Assembly (NCBI GenBank): GCA_015478945.1
Contig: JABUQX010027755.1
Coordinates: forward strand, 27,501-50,591
Direction: 5' to 3'
DNA length: 23,091 nt
DNA from: Trachelipus rathkii
Lineage: Eukaryota > Arthropoda > Malacostraca > Isopoda > Trachelipodidae
The translations under genes and the position numbers were made by a program. The notes beneath the pieces are model-generated. The model saw only the letters and a list, made by a program, of their open reading frames with translations. It had not been told where the DNA came from and ran no database searches. Shown here piece by piece: positions 1 through 10,287 of the stretch. Within the stretch, counting starts at the first letter, position 1. Every line of letters starts with the position of its first letter.

Positions 1-449
1 TACCTTCTACTCTACTGAAACTATAAAGACAATATATATTGAAATGGATTAATTATACCATAATAAAGCGCAGAACATTACTTTGTATAATAAATACATA
101 AAATATAAAACTAAAACTAAAAAGTTTTATAAAAAAATATTGGCTAATTATTATTATTAGAGCTTTAAAAATATAGAGACAGTAAGAGGTTACATGGCCT
201 TATTGAGACTGTCCCAGTCAACTAAATAGAACCAATCATAAACATGCTTATGCAAACCCACAAAGTACCCTAGGGCTTATCAATAATTTATATAATATAC
301 ACAAAGTTTACCACTAAAATAAAAAACTATAGCTAAATTAGCTACATGGTAATACAAGCTTTAATAACTTTGTTATAGTCATAACATTCAGTTTAACCTT
401 AATAACTGCTCCAACTAAAAACCCACTAATATGGCTTAGTCAAAATATA
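1..449. other. AT-rich noncoding stretch, no gene seen
   Basis: Short stop-rich reading frames only, with no recognisable protein similarity on either strand. The right edge may include the 3' untranslated tail of the minus-strand LINE fragment that ends near 450, but I cannot define that boundary. Confidence 0.5.
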
Positions 450-880
450 TTATATGATACCCAAACCATCCATATGCTTATCCAATCCTTTCTTAAATAT
501 TGCAATTGTCATACTCAACAACCTGTGACAAACAATTCCAAAAATTAATAACGCTATTACTGAATGAATGCTTTCTTATATAAAGATGGCATGCCTTCTT
601 AATTTCCTTGCTCTGCCCCCTGGGCTCCCATCCGTGGTCTACTATGAAGAATTTATTGATCTCAGTATTATTAATAGATATAAATATTTTGTAGACATGT
701 AACATGTCCCCTCTGAGAAATCTTTCTACAAAAAACATTCTTAACTCCTTTAGCCTCTCTTCATAGCTCTTACCCTCAAACCCAGAAAGCATCTTTGTTG
801 CTCTACATTGCACTCTCTCTAGCATATCTGCCTTTCCTTAAATAAGAGACCCAAACTTGTGCACAATACTCTTAATACTG
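450..880 (-). mobile_element. LINE (CR1/jockey-like) ORF2 3' end, decayed
   Basis: On the minus strand an open frame at 825-493 reads MLERVQCRATKM, then SYEERLKEL, RGDMLHVYKI, and near its end a segment like FSNSVINFWNCLS. This series (ERVQ-RATK, YEERL, RGD---YKI, WN-L) is the usual C-terminal region downstream of the reverse transcriptase in CR1/jockey-type non-LTR elements. The frame ends early, but a one-base shift continues it as IFKKGLDKHMDG and then a stop at about 450, which is the normal end of this family. Upstream of 825 the match continues faintly through an in-frame stop (a VHKFGSLI segment, matching the common 'VWSPYL' block). It is a 5'-truncated, frameshifted, dead copy. The clade is inferred from motif order only. 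Confidence 0.8.
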
Positions 881-971
881 TCCTAACATTGGTTAGGAAA
901 ATATATTTAGGTCAAAGAGCTATTTTCAGTATTTTTCTTACCAACCCTCTATTGATACTTATAACTTTAAC

Positions 972-1567
972 GCAGAAGGGCTTCACCACTGATTTTTATA
1001 AAAATCACAGGATATACTCTAAAAAAGTAATAATGAGTAAAAAAATAAAAATGACTGACGTCTTTAGGAAAAAAAGTTACAGCCTCAAAGTTTGAATTTT
1101 CCCATAGGATTTTCTTATAAAAAAAAAAAAAAAAAAATTAAAGATCACAGATATACTTCTTAAAAAAATAATAATGAAGAATAAAAAAAAAAAAATATAA
1201 ATGATTTAAATCTTTAGGAAAAAAATTTACAGCCTCTCAAAGTTTAAAATTTTATCATAGGCTTTCTTATAAAACAAATTAACGGGTCTCGTGCTCATTT
1301 TATGGCCATCCTAGTTCAGGTTATGATAAGATTTGTTAAGTATACACAGATTTACTCTATGTATACTTAACCTAAACTAGAGGACCTAAAATGAGATAAC
1401 CTGGAAGGATCAAAAATGAAAAGTCTGTGGGAGTTTTAATAACTTTGAGAGGCTGTAACTTTTTTTCCTAAAGAGAGCGACGATTTTCGTTTTCATTATT
1501 CTTCATTATTATTTTTTTTAGAGTATATCCTGTGATTTTTATAAAAATCGTGGGTGACACCCCTCTG
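972..1567. mobile_element. Foldback/MITE-like element with long terminal inverted repeats
   Basis: The left end (gcagaagggcttcaccac, 972-989) is matched in reverse complement by the right end (gtgggtgacacccctctgc, about 1549-1567). Similarity continues inward through a segment containing tttttataaaaatcacagg, then tttaggaaaaaaagttacagc, so most of the element folds into one long hairpin centred near 1353. The left side carries the arm twice in tandem (972-1128 and about 1139-1280), probably by a later local duplication. No coding capacity is visible. I could not assign a target-site duplication or a superfamily; a nonautonomous DNA transposon is the simplest reading. Confidence 0.72.
1335..1371. 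repeat. Near-perfect hairpin at the centre of the foldback element
   Basis: gttaagtatacacaga pairs with tctatgtatacttaac across a 5-base loop. The arms are 16 bases with one mismatch. It is the innermost part of the foldback element. Confidence 0.8.
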
Positions 1568-3079
1568 CATTACTATTACCAAATTTTCTTCAATGATTCG
1601 ACAACATCTAGAAAGCAGCTTCACCAATTCAAGAATTTAAAGTTTCAGATTTCTTCTTTTCTTTAATTTTACGATTAATTCTTCATTCAAAATAAGTAAA
1701 AGAAACGTTGCCGAAAAAATTGTTGCTCCTTCATCTCAAATATTAAAATTCATTTGACCACTTATCTGCTTATCCAAGAAGATTATCTAGATAATTTTTA
1801 ATCCTTTATACATCCATCACTATTCCTTACTGAGTTAACCACTTTGGTGTACCACTCTACTTATACAATCCCATTGCAAAATAACTTTTTCATCAGCCTT
1901 ATTGGCAATGTGGTTTTAATTGGATATCTTGCATAGCCAGACATTTCGACATAGGCCTCACATGAAATATATAACATAAATATTTATAATATATATTATA
2001 TATATATAATATATATATATAATTATATTATAAAATATATGAATATATATATATATATATCAATAAATAAAAAATAATAAATTTAACATGATAAATTAAT
2101 ATCAAAATAAAAAAAAAAAATTTACACATGGCATATGAATAATAAATATACATACAGTATTATAAAAGAACTAAATTCACTGCTCCCCCCCCCCTCCCCC
2201 TAGCTAGCCTGTGAGTGCTGGGGACTACTTTTTCACTATATATTGATATGTAGTAATATATAATCCTAAAGACAAATTGATATATACAGTATATATCGCT
2301 GACATAGAGGGGGTCAAAGCTAATTAGCTGCAGGTTAATATTTGGTTTGGTAAGAAAATGCTAGACCTAGAAACTACAATTACTAAATATATGTAAATGA
2401 ATTAGAAAAGGGCTTATGTACCGCACAGCAGCAAATTTGTTGGCTAAAACTTGGGGTGTGGGGGGGGGGCATAAAATTATAAAAACATTAAAATGTATTT
2501 TACAAAAGCAAAGATGACTGGTTGGATTATCAATTGGTGAAGTTAATCCATGACCATTTCTGATTAAAATTATTTATTTTCAAAGAAGATTTTCATCAGC
2601 TCTAACAGGTTAGGGATACAGGGGACTTCATTCCCTGTAGATATAATTTGTTTGCCATTGCCTTGCATTTGTATCTTTAACAAGATACAAATAATCCTGC
2701 CAGTTCCAATATTATAAAAATAGATGACTCAATAAAAATATGTATCCATATTATTTTTTTATTATGGAAATTTGCTGCGCCACATTTAATTAGACCTTTT
2801 CAAATCCATTTACAAGTATTTTGTACTCGTAGTTTCTATAGGGTAAAAAATCTCGGTGATTGCTATAAAGCTGACTTAATACCTAAACTCACACTAACTC
2901 AATATTTTTAGCAGCCATGACATGTTGCCCACAGTTGGAAAGGATAACCTAGCCTAGTTTTCATAATGGTCATTATTTCAAATTTAGGAATGGTATTGCA
3001 TTTTAGAAAATTTCCAACTGCTAGTATATTTATGTACACTCGTAACACTTTCTTGTTTAAATTACTATGACAAATATAT
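1568..3079. other. Noncoding stretch with low-complexity tracts
   Basis: No reading frame with recognisable similarity. It contains an (AT)n-rich tract at about 1980-2062, a C-run at about 2184-2200, a G-run at about 2459-2470, and a 12-bp perfect palindrome agctaattagct near 2319. It lies 5' of a plus-strand LINE fragment and may contain unrecognisable parts of it. Confidence 0.5.
1980..2062. repeat. AT microsatellite
   Basis: Interrupted runs of (AT)n dominate this interval. Confidence 0.85.
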
Positions 3080-4200
3080 AGAAGGAAATTTGTGTGAATC
3101 TTTTGCTATGGCACTAGACATTTTGAAAGCTTTCTATGGAGTCCATTACAAAACTTTTAATTTTCTAAACTTTCCCTCTTTTGGTATATCTACCGAATTC
3201 CTTTCCAACTATTCTATAGAGCAGTCTTAGACAGTCGCTGTTCATTCTTTACAATAATTGTGGTGTTCCTTAGGGTTCTGTTCTATAACCAACTTTTTTT
3301 TACTTTTCATTCATTTGTCACTCCACCACTTTTCCACTCTTATGCCTAGTATTCAGCCCTTCATTACTCCTTCCCATTTAAAAGAATGATCCACTCAACT
3401 GGAAATAATTAATGTCATGAGGATGGCCTTGGTACAGCTGACCTCTGATCTATTTTTTATCTCAAAACCCTACTCTACATAATATTCTACACCACCATTT
3501 ATATTACACAACTTCTACATTCTTCTTTTCTTATTATTCTTGGTCTTTCCTTTTCTCACGATATTTCTTGGAAGGATCCTATTACCTCTCACTAAGCAAT
3601 CTTTTTAAGAGGTTGAGTATTCTGAAGTACCTTTAGAACTTTTTCTCACCACCCCAATAACTTGCTCTGTATTGGGTATTTGTTTGAAATTGTAGGGAGT
3701 ATGCATCACATATCTGGGGTGGTTTTACTTAACTCTCCTGCTCTCACCCTTTCCAATCTCTTTTCTTGCTGTCACTCCTAATATTATCGCTATTATAATG
3801 GACACCTTCTGAGCTTTCTAGTCAAATATTAATAATAGTTCTATAAATTTTCGACTCGGACTCCCCTTACACAGGAACTTTCGACTCTTGACTCCACATG
3901 CACATAATTTTCGACTCCGACTCCTGGAAAATTGAATGACTCCACGACTCCGACTCCCTGAATATAATTGTTCAAACATGTAAATTCCACAACTCATCTT
4001 TCCGCACCTCATATTTTCTCTATACAACTCTGACCCCAGACTTAATCCATATATTCAATTTTTCATGTACTATTGTAATGTCTGGAACACACTCCCTTTA
4101 TTGATTTTTCAATCTTTCTTCAAAGGGCATGTTAGCCTTTAATATAGCTCTGGTTTTTTCTGTTTACCATTAACTCTGGAATTCAGTAGGCCTCTGGCCT
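3080..4200 (+). mobile_element. LINE (jockey/CR1-like) ORF2 fragment, heavily decayed, interrupted
   Basis: Read on the plus strand with frame changes, this gives the ordered landmarks of a non-LTR reverse transcriptase: ALDILKAF (first catalytic Asp block), then FGIS---FLSNYSI, a degraded 'GVPQGSVL' block near 3260-3285, and HSYA followed by a stop where the YADD box should be (about 3337-3352). Further on come LGLSF-HDISWKD near 3540-3580, REYASHIWGGF near 3690-3725, and finally NVWNTLPL plus FFKGHVSL near 4080-4140, the usual end of this family. The two catalytic Asp of YADD are lost and several stops and frameshifts are present, so the copy is dead. A GACTCC-rich block splits it at 3847-3960. 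It runs opposite to the LINE pieces on both sides. Confidence 0.75.
3847..3960. repeat. Degenerate GACTCC/CGACTC repeat block
   Basis: Repeated tcgactc and gactccgactcc units, four to five in about 115 bases, separated by short AT-rich stretches such as ataattttcgactccgact. Read in antisense it gives an artefactual Ser-Arg-Arg-rich peptide. It sits between the IWGGF block and the VWNTLPL block of the LINE fragment around it. Confidence 0.7.
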
Positions 4201-4440
4201 TTGCCCACTCAAGGAGACCAAAAAAATGAATTTGAGGGTTTGTTACATAAACTTGAAGAACCGCTATTTGTTATATAACTTTAATGTAATGTAGAATTCA
4301 TCTTAATTTCTGTCACCTATATTTAGAACTGGCACATTCCCATAGTAACTAAATGCAATATCCCATGGATATAAATCTCTGAAACATTTAATTATTTACT
4401 GCTATTTAACAATGTAAGTTAAGTGCAATTATTTTTCAAA
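4201..4440. other. Noncoding, nothing recognised
   Basis: Possible 3' tail of the preceding plus-strand LINE at its left edge. No further signal was found. Confidence 0.4.
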
Positions 4441-4442
4441 GA

Positions 4443-4477
<35 letters not shown>

Positions 4478-4540
4478 ATTATATATATTATATATATATA
4501 TATATAATTTATATATATATATATATATTATATATATAAT

Positions 4541-4596
<56 letters not shown>

Positions 4597-4600
4597 ATTA
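4441..4600. repeat. Long AT microsatellite
   Basis: Almost uninterrupted (TA)n with a few extra T or A. It directly abuts the 3' end of the minus-strand LINE fragment that begins at about 4602. Confidence 0.92.
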
Positions 4601-5265
4601 TTGCCCCCTGAGCACCCTCTTAAGAGTGGCCACACCTCACTAAGATACTCCACTGCCGCCACTGGCCTCTTCCACAGATCGCTTAGGTTTGTAATTTCCC
4701 AGCTTGTTCTGGGATGATGACTAGGACAGCCTAAGAAATGATACACAGTTTCCGGGGCCTGGTTGCACTTTGTGCAGATATGAGGTAGTTAGGTTGATGT
4801 TGAATCTATTTTTGTAGTGTTGCAACTTGCAAGTTTGGGTGGTGGCCACATCTCAATTTGGATAAAGATGACTGGATGGTTATAGGAAAGGAGTTAATTT
4901 CAGATGCCATTTCTGGTGGGTGTTCATTTAGTATATTATTTTTTTTTGTCTATTTATTAAATATTGTTCTGTTAGGTAAGTGTGTATTTGTTGGTAATAT
5001 GAGGTGGTTGTTTTGTGGGGATTGGATATTACTTTAATATTGGCTGGAGAAGGAGGAGGTTGGAGGTTATTGTAGTCTGTGATTGGTGGGGTTAGAGAGT
5101 GCAGTGTGACAGGGGTGTTTCATTTCTAGGTCTTTGTCTATGGGTAGTATCTTTGTTTCATTGTGTAATATAATTCTGAGTGCCTTGTTTTGGGTTGTTT
5201 TCTTTGTTTCCCTTGGTTAGTAATGGATACCATATTGGTGAAGCTGTAGTTTAGTGAAGGGTGGA
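4601..5265 (-). mobile_element. LINE (jockey-like) C-terminal fragment with CCHC-type motif
   Basis: On the minus strand, from about 4780 down to 4602, an open frame of roughly 60 codons contains CTKCNQAPETVYHFLGCP. This is the C-x2-C---H-x4-C zinc-knuckle-like motif found at the C-terminal end of many non-LTR element ORF2 proteins, and it is followed by WEITNLSDLWKRP and EYLSEVWPLL. Further upstream on the same strand, near 5090-5230, a separate piece reads TQNKALRIILHN, the 'QNKALR-I' block that follows the reverse transcriptase. The two pieces are in different frames and stops lie between them. It is bounded on both sides by (AT)n tracts. The element is dead; the family is inferred from the motifs. 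Confidence 0.78.
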
Positions 5266-5270
5266 TGAAT

Positions 5271-5379
5271 TGTTATATATATATTAAAAACATTTGATAT
5301 TTGCCATATATTTTTAAATGTTATATATATATATTATAATATATATAATATATATATATATATTAATATATATATTATA

Positions 5380-5415
<36 letters not shown>
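5271..5415. repeat. AT microsatellite with short flanking direct repeat
   Basis: (TA)n tracts. The phrase attaaaaacatttg occurs at both ends (about 5283 and 5411), so the interval looks locally duplicated. Confidence 0.85.
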
Positions 5416-5422
<7 letters not shown>

Positions 5423-6748
5423 TTGCTTTTTAAATGTTACTATATTTTCTTTTCATACTTGCCCCTTATTTTCATGTCATTAGAACTTACCTGGTCATCT
5501 GATCGGAGGTATAATTATTTTTTTAATATCAGTCTGTAATGAACTTGAAGGTATTCTTTGTTAAATTTTAGTCAGTAATTATTGAAACTATTATGCTCTA
5601 ATCTTTATTAATAATAATATTCTTTGACTTTCAAAACGTTATATAAATCAGGATTGGCAGATGGACAACCCAAATAAAAACCTTAGATGTAATTTTATAA
5701 CCCATTTTTTGTCTTCAAATTTCTCAAATTAAATAAATTATCATATTATAAAATGGTATAATAAAGTCAACTTTTATCTTGCACTTATTTTTCTTTACAA
5801 CTTTATCCTGTTTGAAAATGGGAAAATTTAAAATGACCTTATATGTGAGTAGGCAGTAATTTGTCTTTGGCCAGTACTTATGATCATTCATCATTTCACA
5901 GTTGAGAATGAAAAGTGTCAAAAATATTTATTTCACAGTAATGTCCTTAAGTTGTAATGCAGTCTTATTAACCCAGAATATGTTTGTGTAATGTGAAAAG
6001 ATTCTTTATGAGATAATTTCTAGTTTATGGTCATCTTAAAACATTACTTTGTAAGATGATTGTTGACAGTTTCTGTGATTTATCAGTTATAATAGTAGAA
6101 ATTTATAATAAATTACAACAGTTCGTCACTGCAGTCACATTATTTGTCCTAGAGAAACTATATCTCATGCTTTAATTTATTTTGTCTTCTATATTGTTTT
6201 ACAATGCTTGGCTGCAATGCCTATTATGTACTTAATACCCCATAATAAGTCTTTGTTTAAATTTCATTTTTCAGTTTATTTACACAGCAGTTAAATCGCA
6301 TTATTCCTTTATTGCAGCTTATTTTAAGTAACTTTACAGGTTTTATTTATTTGATCTCAATTAGTGAAGTAGATATTTTTATGGAAGTAGTTGTGGTGGC
6401 TTATTACACTTTTCCCCAAATTCAACCCCATTTATTTAGAACGAGAATGTCAGCCAGCAAAGCAAATAGTCTTAATAAAATGTACTTTACACTAGTTACC
6501 TTTTCATTTTAATTTTTTTCTGTCAGAGCTACCAATTTTATAAAATATACATGGAAATACTTAAATATAAAATTATCATCTAAAATTAATATGGTACCCA
6601 ATACTCTTCGTTTGAGAAGGCCATTATCTTTACTTTTATAATGTAATTCTCCATATATTATTCATGATGTAATATCATTAATACTTTATCAGAGTAACAT
6701 TTTGGTTATTTTAAGTATTTGTAAGTTATAATTTTTGTATATTTTCAG
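5416..6748. other. AT-rich noncoding, probably upstream intron of eEF1B
   Basis: The exon starting at 6749 has a 3' splice acceptor (attttcag) in front of it, so this stretch should belong to an intron of the same transcript. I looked for the short N-terminal eEF1B exon (about 20-25 codons ending in Gly at the junction) and did not recognise one here or further left. The small open frames at 5724-5921 and 6312-6512 have no recognisable similarity and are probably chance. Confidence 0.5.
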
Positions 6749-9345
6749 ATACACACCCTCTCTAGCAGATGTGTCAGTTTTTGAATCCCTTGGGAAAGCC
6801 CCAAGCAGTAGTTTTCCTCATAGTTTACGATGGTATAATTTAATTGCTTCTTATGGAGATGAAAGAAAAAGTTTTCCTGAAAAGAAATTAGATTTATCCA
6901 AATCTGAAACTAAATCCGCACCAGCTCCTGCCTCAACTCCAGCCCCAGCCACAAAGGATGATGACGACGACGACGATGATGTTGACCTCTTTGCATCAGA
7001 TGATGAGGTAAAAATTAATGGAAACAAATTCTTATACAATTTAAATAAACAAAGTCTTGGATATAGTTCTGTAAATTATAAGTTCTAGATTGAATATTAA
7101 AGTTAGCCTATTAATTGTGGGTATATTTTTTCAAGTAAATTTAGAAAATTATCAGTATTTTTTCATATGAAAGTTTCCTTTCTAAGAAGTGTAACTTGTT
7201 ACTTTTTCAATTATCTGTAATTTTGTTAGTTAATTCCGATAGGCGGGATGAGGATCGAAAATAGATTTTTGAATTTAAGAAAGTAGTAAAGAATAGAATG
7301 GATACAGGTGTATGATAGGATTTTCAGGGAAGCTTTATGGCAGGTAATTTAGTGATATATGGTGTGGTGGTAGGCCTTCTGAATGGAATCAAAAGTAATG
7401 TTATGACGATAGTGAAGCGTGTGTAAGAATAAATGGTGATTGGTTTAGGATTAATAGCGGAGTAAACAAGGGTTGTGTTATGTCTCCTTGGTTATTTAAT
7501 TTGTATATGGATGGGGTTATGAAAGAATTCGAGTGGGGTGGCAGGAAATGGTGTTAGAATTTTAGGAAGAATGGAGATGAGTGGAAGGTGCCTACCTATT
7601 ATATCGGATGATTTGGTTTTGGTTGGCGAATCTGAGAGAGTTTGAGAGGATTGGTAGAGAATTTGGCAGGGTATGTAAAAGGAGGTTTGAGAAGTAAACG
7701 TAGATAAGAGTAAGGTTATGTTGGTGGAGTGAGGATAGTTCTCAGTGTGGTAGTTATGTTAGATGGTGAGCAGCTGGAGGCAAGTGTCCTGAGTTTTAAA
7801 ATATTTAGGGTATATGTTGGATAGGAAGGGAACGGATGATGCAGATGTAGTAGGAATTGTGAAATGGCAGGAAGGTGCTGGTGCCAATTAAATCGTTGTT
7901 GAATGTAAAGGGAACTAAGGTCCTTGAGTGCGCTAGGGTTTTTACATGAGGGTATGTTGTTACTGTGTTATTGTATGGTTTTAGATCTATGGTCTGGAAT
8001 AAGAAGTATAGATCTAAAAGTTCAATGTGTTCAGATGGGACCAATCTTAGGAGCATGCTAGGTGGGGTACGAAGAATTAATAAAATGAGGACTGAAAGCT
8101 GTATTTAGAGAGTTGTGTGGTGTGAAGAAAAGGGTACATGAGAAATAAAGATGAAAGTATGTTGAGATGGTTTGGGGATGGAAAGGATGAATGAATAGTC
8201 GGTTGGTTAAGCGGAATGTATAGTGGGTGAGTGTTTTGGGAACCGACCGGCTGGGAGACCGAAGAGAAAGTGGATTGAGTCGGTGAACGAATGTCTGAAG
8301 GAGAGAAATGTGAGTTTGGCAGAGGCGAGAATAAAGGTGCATGATAGGAAAGAAGAATGGCGAGGTTTTGTAGGGGCAATGGTTTGTGCCACCTGGCAAG
8401 GGCATGTGACCCTACATTGAACGATTTACCAATAGTGAGGGCCCGTCGCGGTCCCATGAAGCTTTAGGGTGGATTTTCTGTCTGTGACGAGTTTTCACTA
8501 ATTAATGGTACAGAGGGGGCGGTAAGGCTGGGCTTTCTTTTCGACATTTGTCATATTCTCCTACTGCTTTTCTTTTCCAATGCTTGTAGCGCACCTTACT
8601 CCCAATTTTGGGGAAAAAAGGTAGATAAAGAAAGAAAGAGAGAAAGAAAGTAAGATAGATGATTTGCTGTTTATTAATGTCACAATAAATTTAGACGAAT
8701 GTTTGAGAAAATAAGAATTCTGAAAGGAAGAGTGGTAAGGAATTTTTAATTGACATTTGTACAAGTTAGATGAAAGGAATAACAGTACGTTTGCCATCAG
8801 ATATATTAGGATTCTGCTAGGAAAATAATTAAATCTTTTAAGTTGAAGGACTAGTATAATAAATGTTGAGGAAACAGGAAAGAATTCTTTTTTTAAAAAA
8901 AATATATATTTTAGAAGGTACTATTTTAAAATGTAGCAATTATATATACATATGTCTACTTGCCATTCTTAATGCATTGTATTTTAAACTATAACAGGAA
9001 GACGCTGAAGCAGCACGAGTAAGGGAAGAAAGACTGAAAGCTTATGCAGAAAAGAAAACTAAGAAGCCAGGTCCAATTGCCAAATCACAAATTCTACTCG
9101 ATTGCAAGCCGTGGGACGATGAAACTGACATGAAAGCAATGGAAGATAAAGTCCGAACCATATCTATGGAAGGTCTTGTTTGGGGTGCTAGTAAACTAAA
9201 TCCTTTAGCATTTGGTATTATGAAGTTGAGTATATTAGCTACCGTTGTTGACGATTTAGTTTCGGTAGATGATTTAATAGAAAAAATTACAGAATTTGAA
9301 GATTTTGTTCAGTCAGTAGATATTGCAGCATTTAATAAAGTATGA
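6749..9345 (+). CDS. eEF1beta: Elongation factor 1-beta (eEF1B GEF subunit), 5'-partial, two exons
   Basis: This is the guanine-nucleotide exchange subunit that reloads eEF1A with GTP during cytosolic translation elongation. Exons are 6749-7007 and 8998-9345, with acceptors attttcag and ataacag and donor gag|gtaaaa; the second junction is phase 0 and joins FASDDE to [12 protein letters not shown]. About 201 residues are encoded. In order: a GST-C-like N-terminal part ([24 protein letters not shown]), an Ala/Pro linker, an acidic run of eight Asp then VDLFASDDE (the family's casein kinase II-type site), the basic [13 protein letters not shown] segment, and the exchange domain from [17 protein letters not shown] through [11 protein letters not shown] to [16 protein letters not shown]. 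The usual length is 205-225 residues, so only about 20-25 N-terminal residues are missing. Oddity: the usually conserved EDDKV of the exchange domain reads VDDLV here, and KLVPVGYGI reads KLNPLAFGI. The identification is secure. Confidence 0.95.
7008..8997 (+). other. eEF1B intron containing a LINE fragment
   Basis: Starts with gtaaaa and ends with ataacag. About 1.2 kb of it is a decayed LINE; the remainder (7008-7290 and 8480-8997) shows no other signal except a GA-rich stretch at about 8625-8655. The last about 520 bases have a diverged inverted counterpart at 22541-23091. Confidence 0.85.
7290..8430 (+). mobile_element. LINE ORF2 fragment (reverse transcriptase to C-terminus), copy 1
   Basis: Plus-strand landmarks across shifting frames: REALWQV near 7330, SEACVRING near 7410-7430, [17 protein letters not shown] near 7470-7520, a degraded [10 protein letters not shown] near 7605-7635 (the YADD box, with its Tyr-Ala lost), and VDKSKVML near 7700. 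An open C-terminal segment at 8223-8420 then contains [18 protein letters not shown] and EWRGFVGA. The same family, with the same order of blocks, lies in a PEX7 intron in both palindrome arms, so at least two independent insertions exist. It is in the sense orientation in the eEF1B intron. Many frameshifts are present; it is dead. The clade is not resolved. Confidence 0.82.
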
Positions 9346-10287
9346 GTTAAAACTATTTGTTAACTTTTATATGGAAAGAACGTTTTTTTTTTCTACTTTA
9401 GTGTCTTTTATTAACATGAAAGAACTTGTTGTTGTTTTGAAAGTGCTAAAATAACCTTGTTAATAAAAGTTTCTAAAATTTTTAGTAAACATTTATTTTT
9501 CCTTTCATATATAAAATAGAACATTTGAAACAAAACAGCAGACACACATTAAGAGTACTTGACTGACCTTATCACAATAATCATAAATGGCACTGACCAT
9601 CAAAAATTATCAAGATACCTCGGACAACGCTTTAGTTTATTTTTTAAAGTTCTGAAAATATTAGTTATCCACTTTATTGAAATTCATTTCCCCAAAATAT
9701 ATATATTTTTATTTTTTACCCATACAATTTTTAGTTTTAAATTTGAATTTATTTAGTGTAAAAAATAATGAATCCATTCTATTAATTTGAAGCTTGATTC
9801 ATTTTTTTTCCAACTTGCTAAAGTATGTCACTACCTCTATAACAACATCGGCACTTGGAAGACAAACGGTGTCCATAAATTTTCTTTATATATGTCTAGC
9901 GAAGTTTGTAATTTATTTAAGATATTTTAAACTAATGAATATGAATTTTATACTTTTCATTTGTAGATCTGGTGCAAAATTGAAATGACAGTTCTGTTTT
10001 CAATGTAGCAATATTTATTTTTTTTTATTTTTTTTTTTTTTTTAAATGGCTTTTAATTAAAACCAAATTTAGATTGAATGAATAAAAATTGAAAAAGCAA
10101 ATTCTTCCTTTTTGGGGGTAAACATTTCTTTCAATCCAGAGTTCAACTATAGCAAAATCTGATTTTCAATAAATTTTAGTAGACAATCACGATATTTCCC
10201 AGAACCACTTACACTGACTTACTAGAACAATACGATCAGCACCACAAGAATTTTTTTTTTCAAAGGAACAAACAATTTTGAAAACTT
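9346..10287. other. 3' UTRs and intergenic gap between convergent eEF1B and PEX7
   Basis: This holds the 3' tails of two tail-to-tail genes. The plus-strand AATAAA is at 9462. Minus-strand poly(A) candidates (TTTATT on the plus strand) lie at about 10014-10029 in a T-rich run. Small open frames at 9559-9756 and 9794-9988 are not conserved in length in the other arm and are probably noncoding. Confidence 0.7.
9462..9467 (+). promoter_or_regulatory. Poly(A) signal of eEF1B, left copy
   Basis: An AATAAA hexamer within ttgttaataaaagttt, about 117 bases after the stop codon, and conserved in the other arm. Confidence 0.7.

Noticed and set aside
3060..3100. A tatatagaagg phrase considered as the end of the missing eEF1B N-terminal exon
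   Set aside because: No GT donor at the right place, no upstream open frame resembling eEF1B, and it adjoins the LINE fragment.
3818..4027. Arg/Ser-rich minus-strand peptide resembling an SR protein
   Set aside because: It is the antisense reading of the GACTCC repeat block within a LINE; no start context or further similarity.
6851..7039. Minus-strand frame with a poly-Ser run
   Set aside because: Shadow of the Asp-rich run of the eEF1B exon.
8058..8457. Overlapping minus-strand open frames of 61-126 codons
   Set aside because: They are antisense to the LINE C-terminal segment at 8223-8420, and their composition (Ser, Pro, His, Leu) is what antisense of that GC-poor, G-rich strand gives. 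No family resemblance.
9559..9988. Two small open frames between eEF1B and PEX7
   Set aside because: They lie past the eEF1B poly(A) signal, have no recognisable similarity and are not preserved as frames in the right arm.
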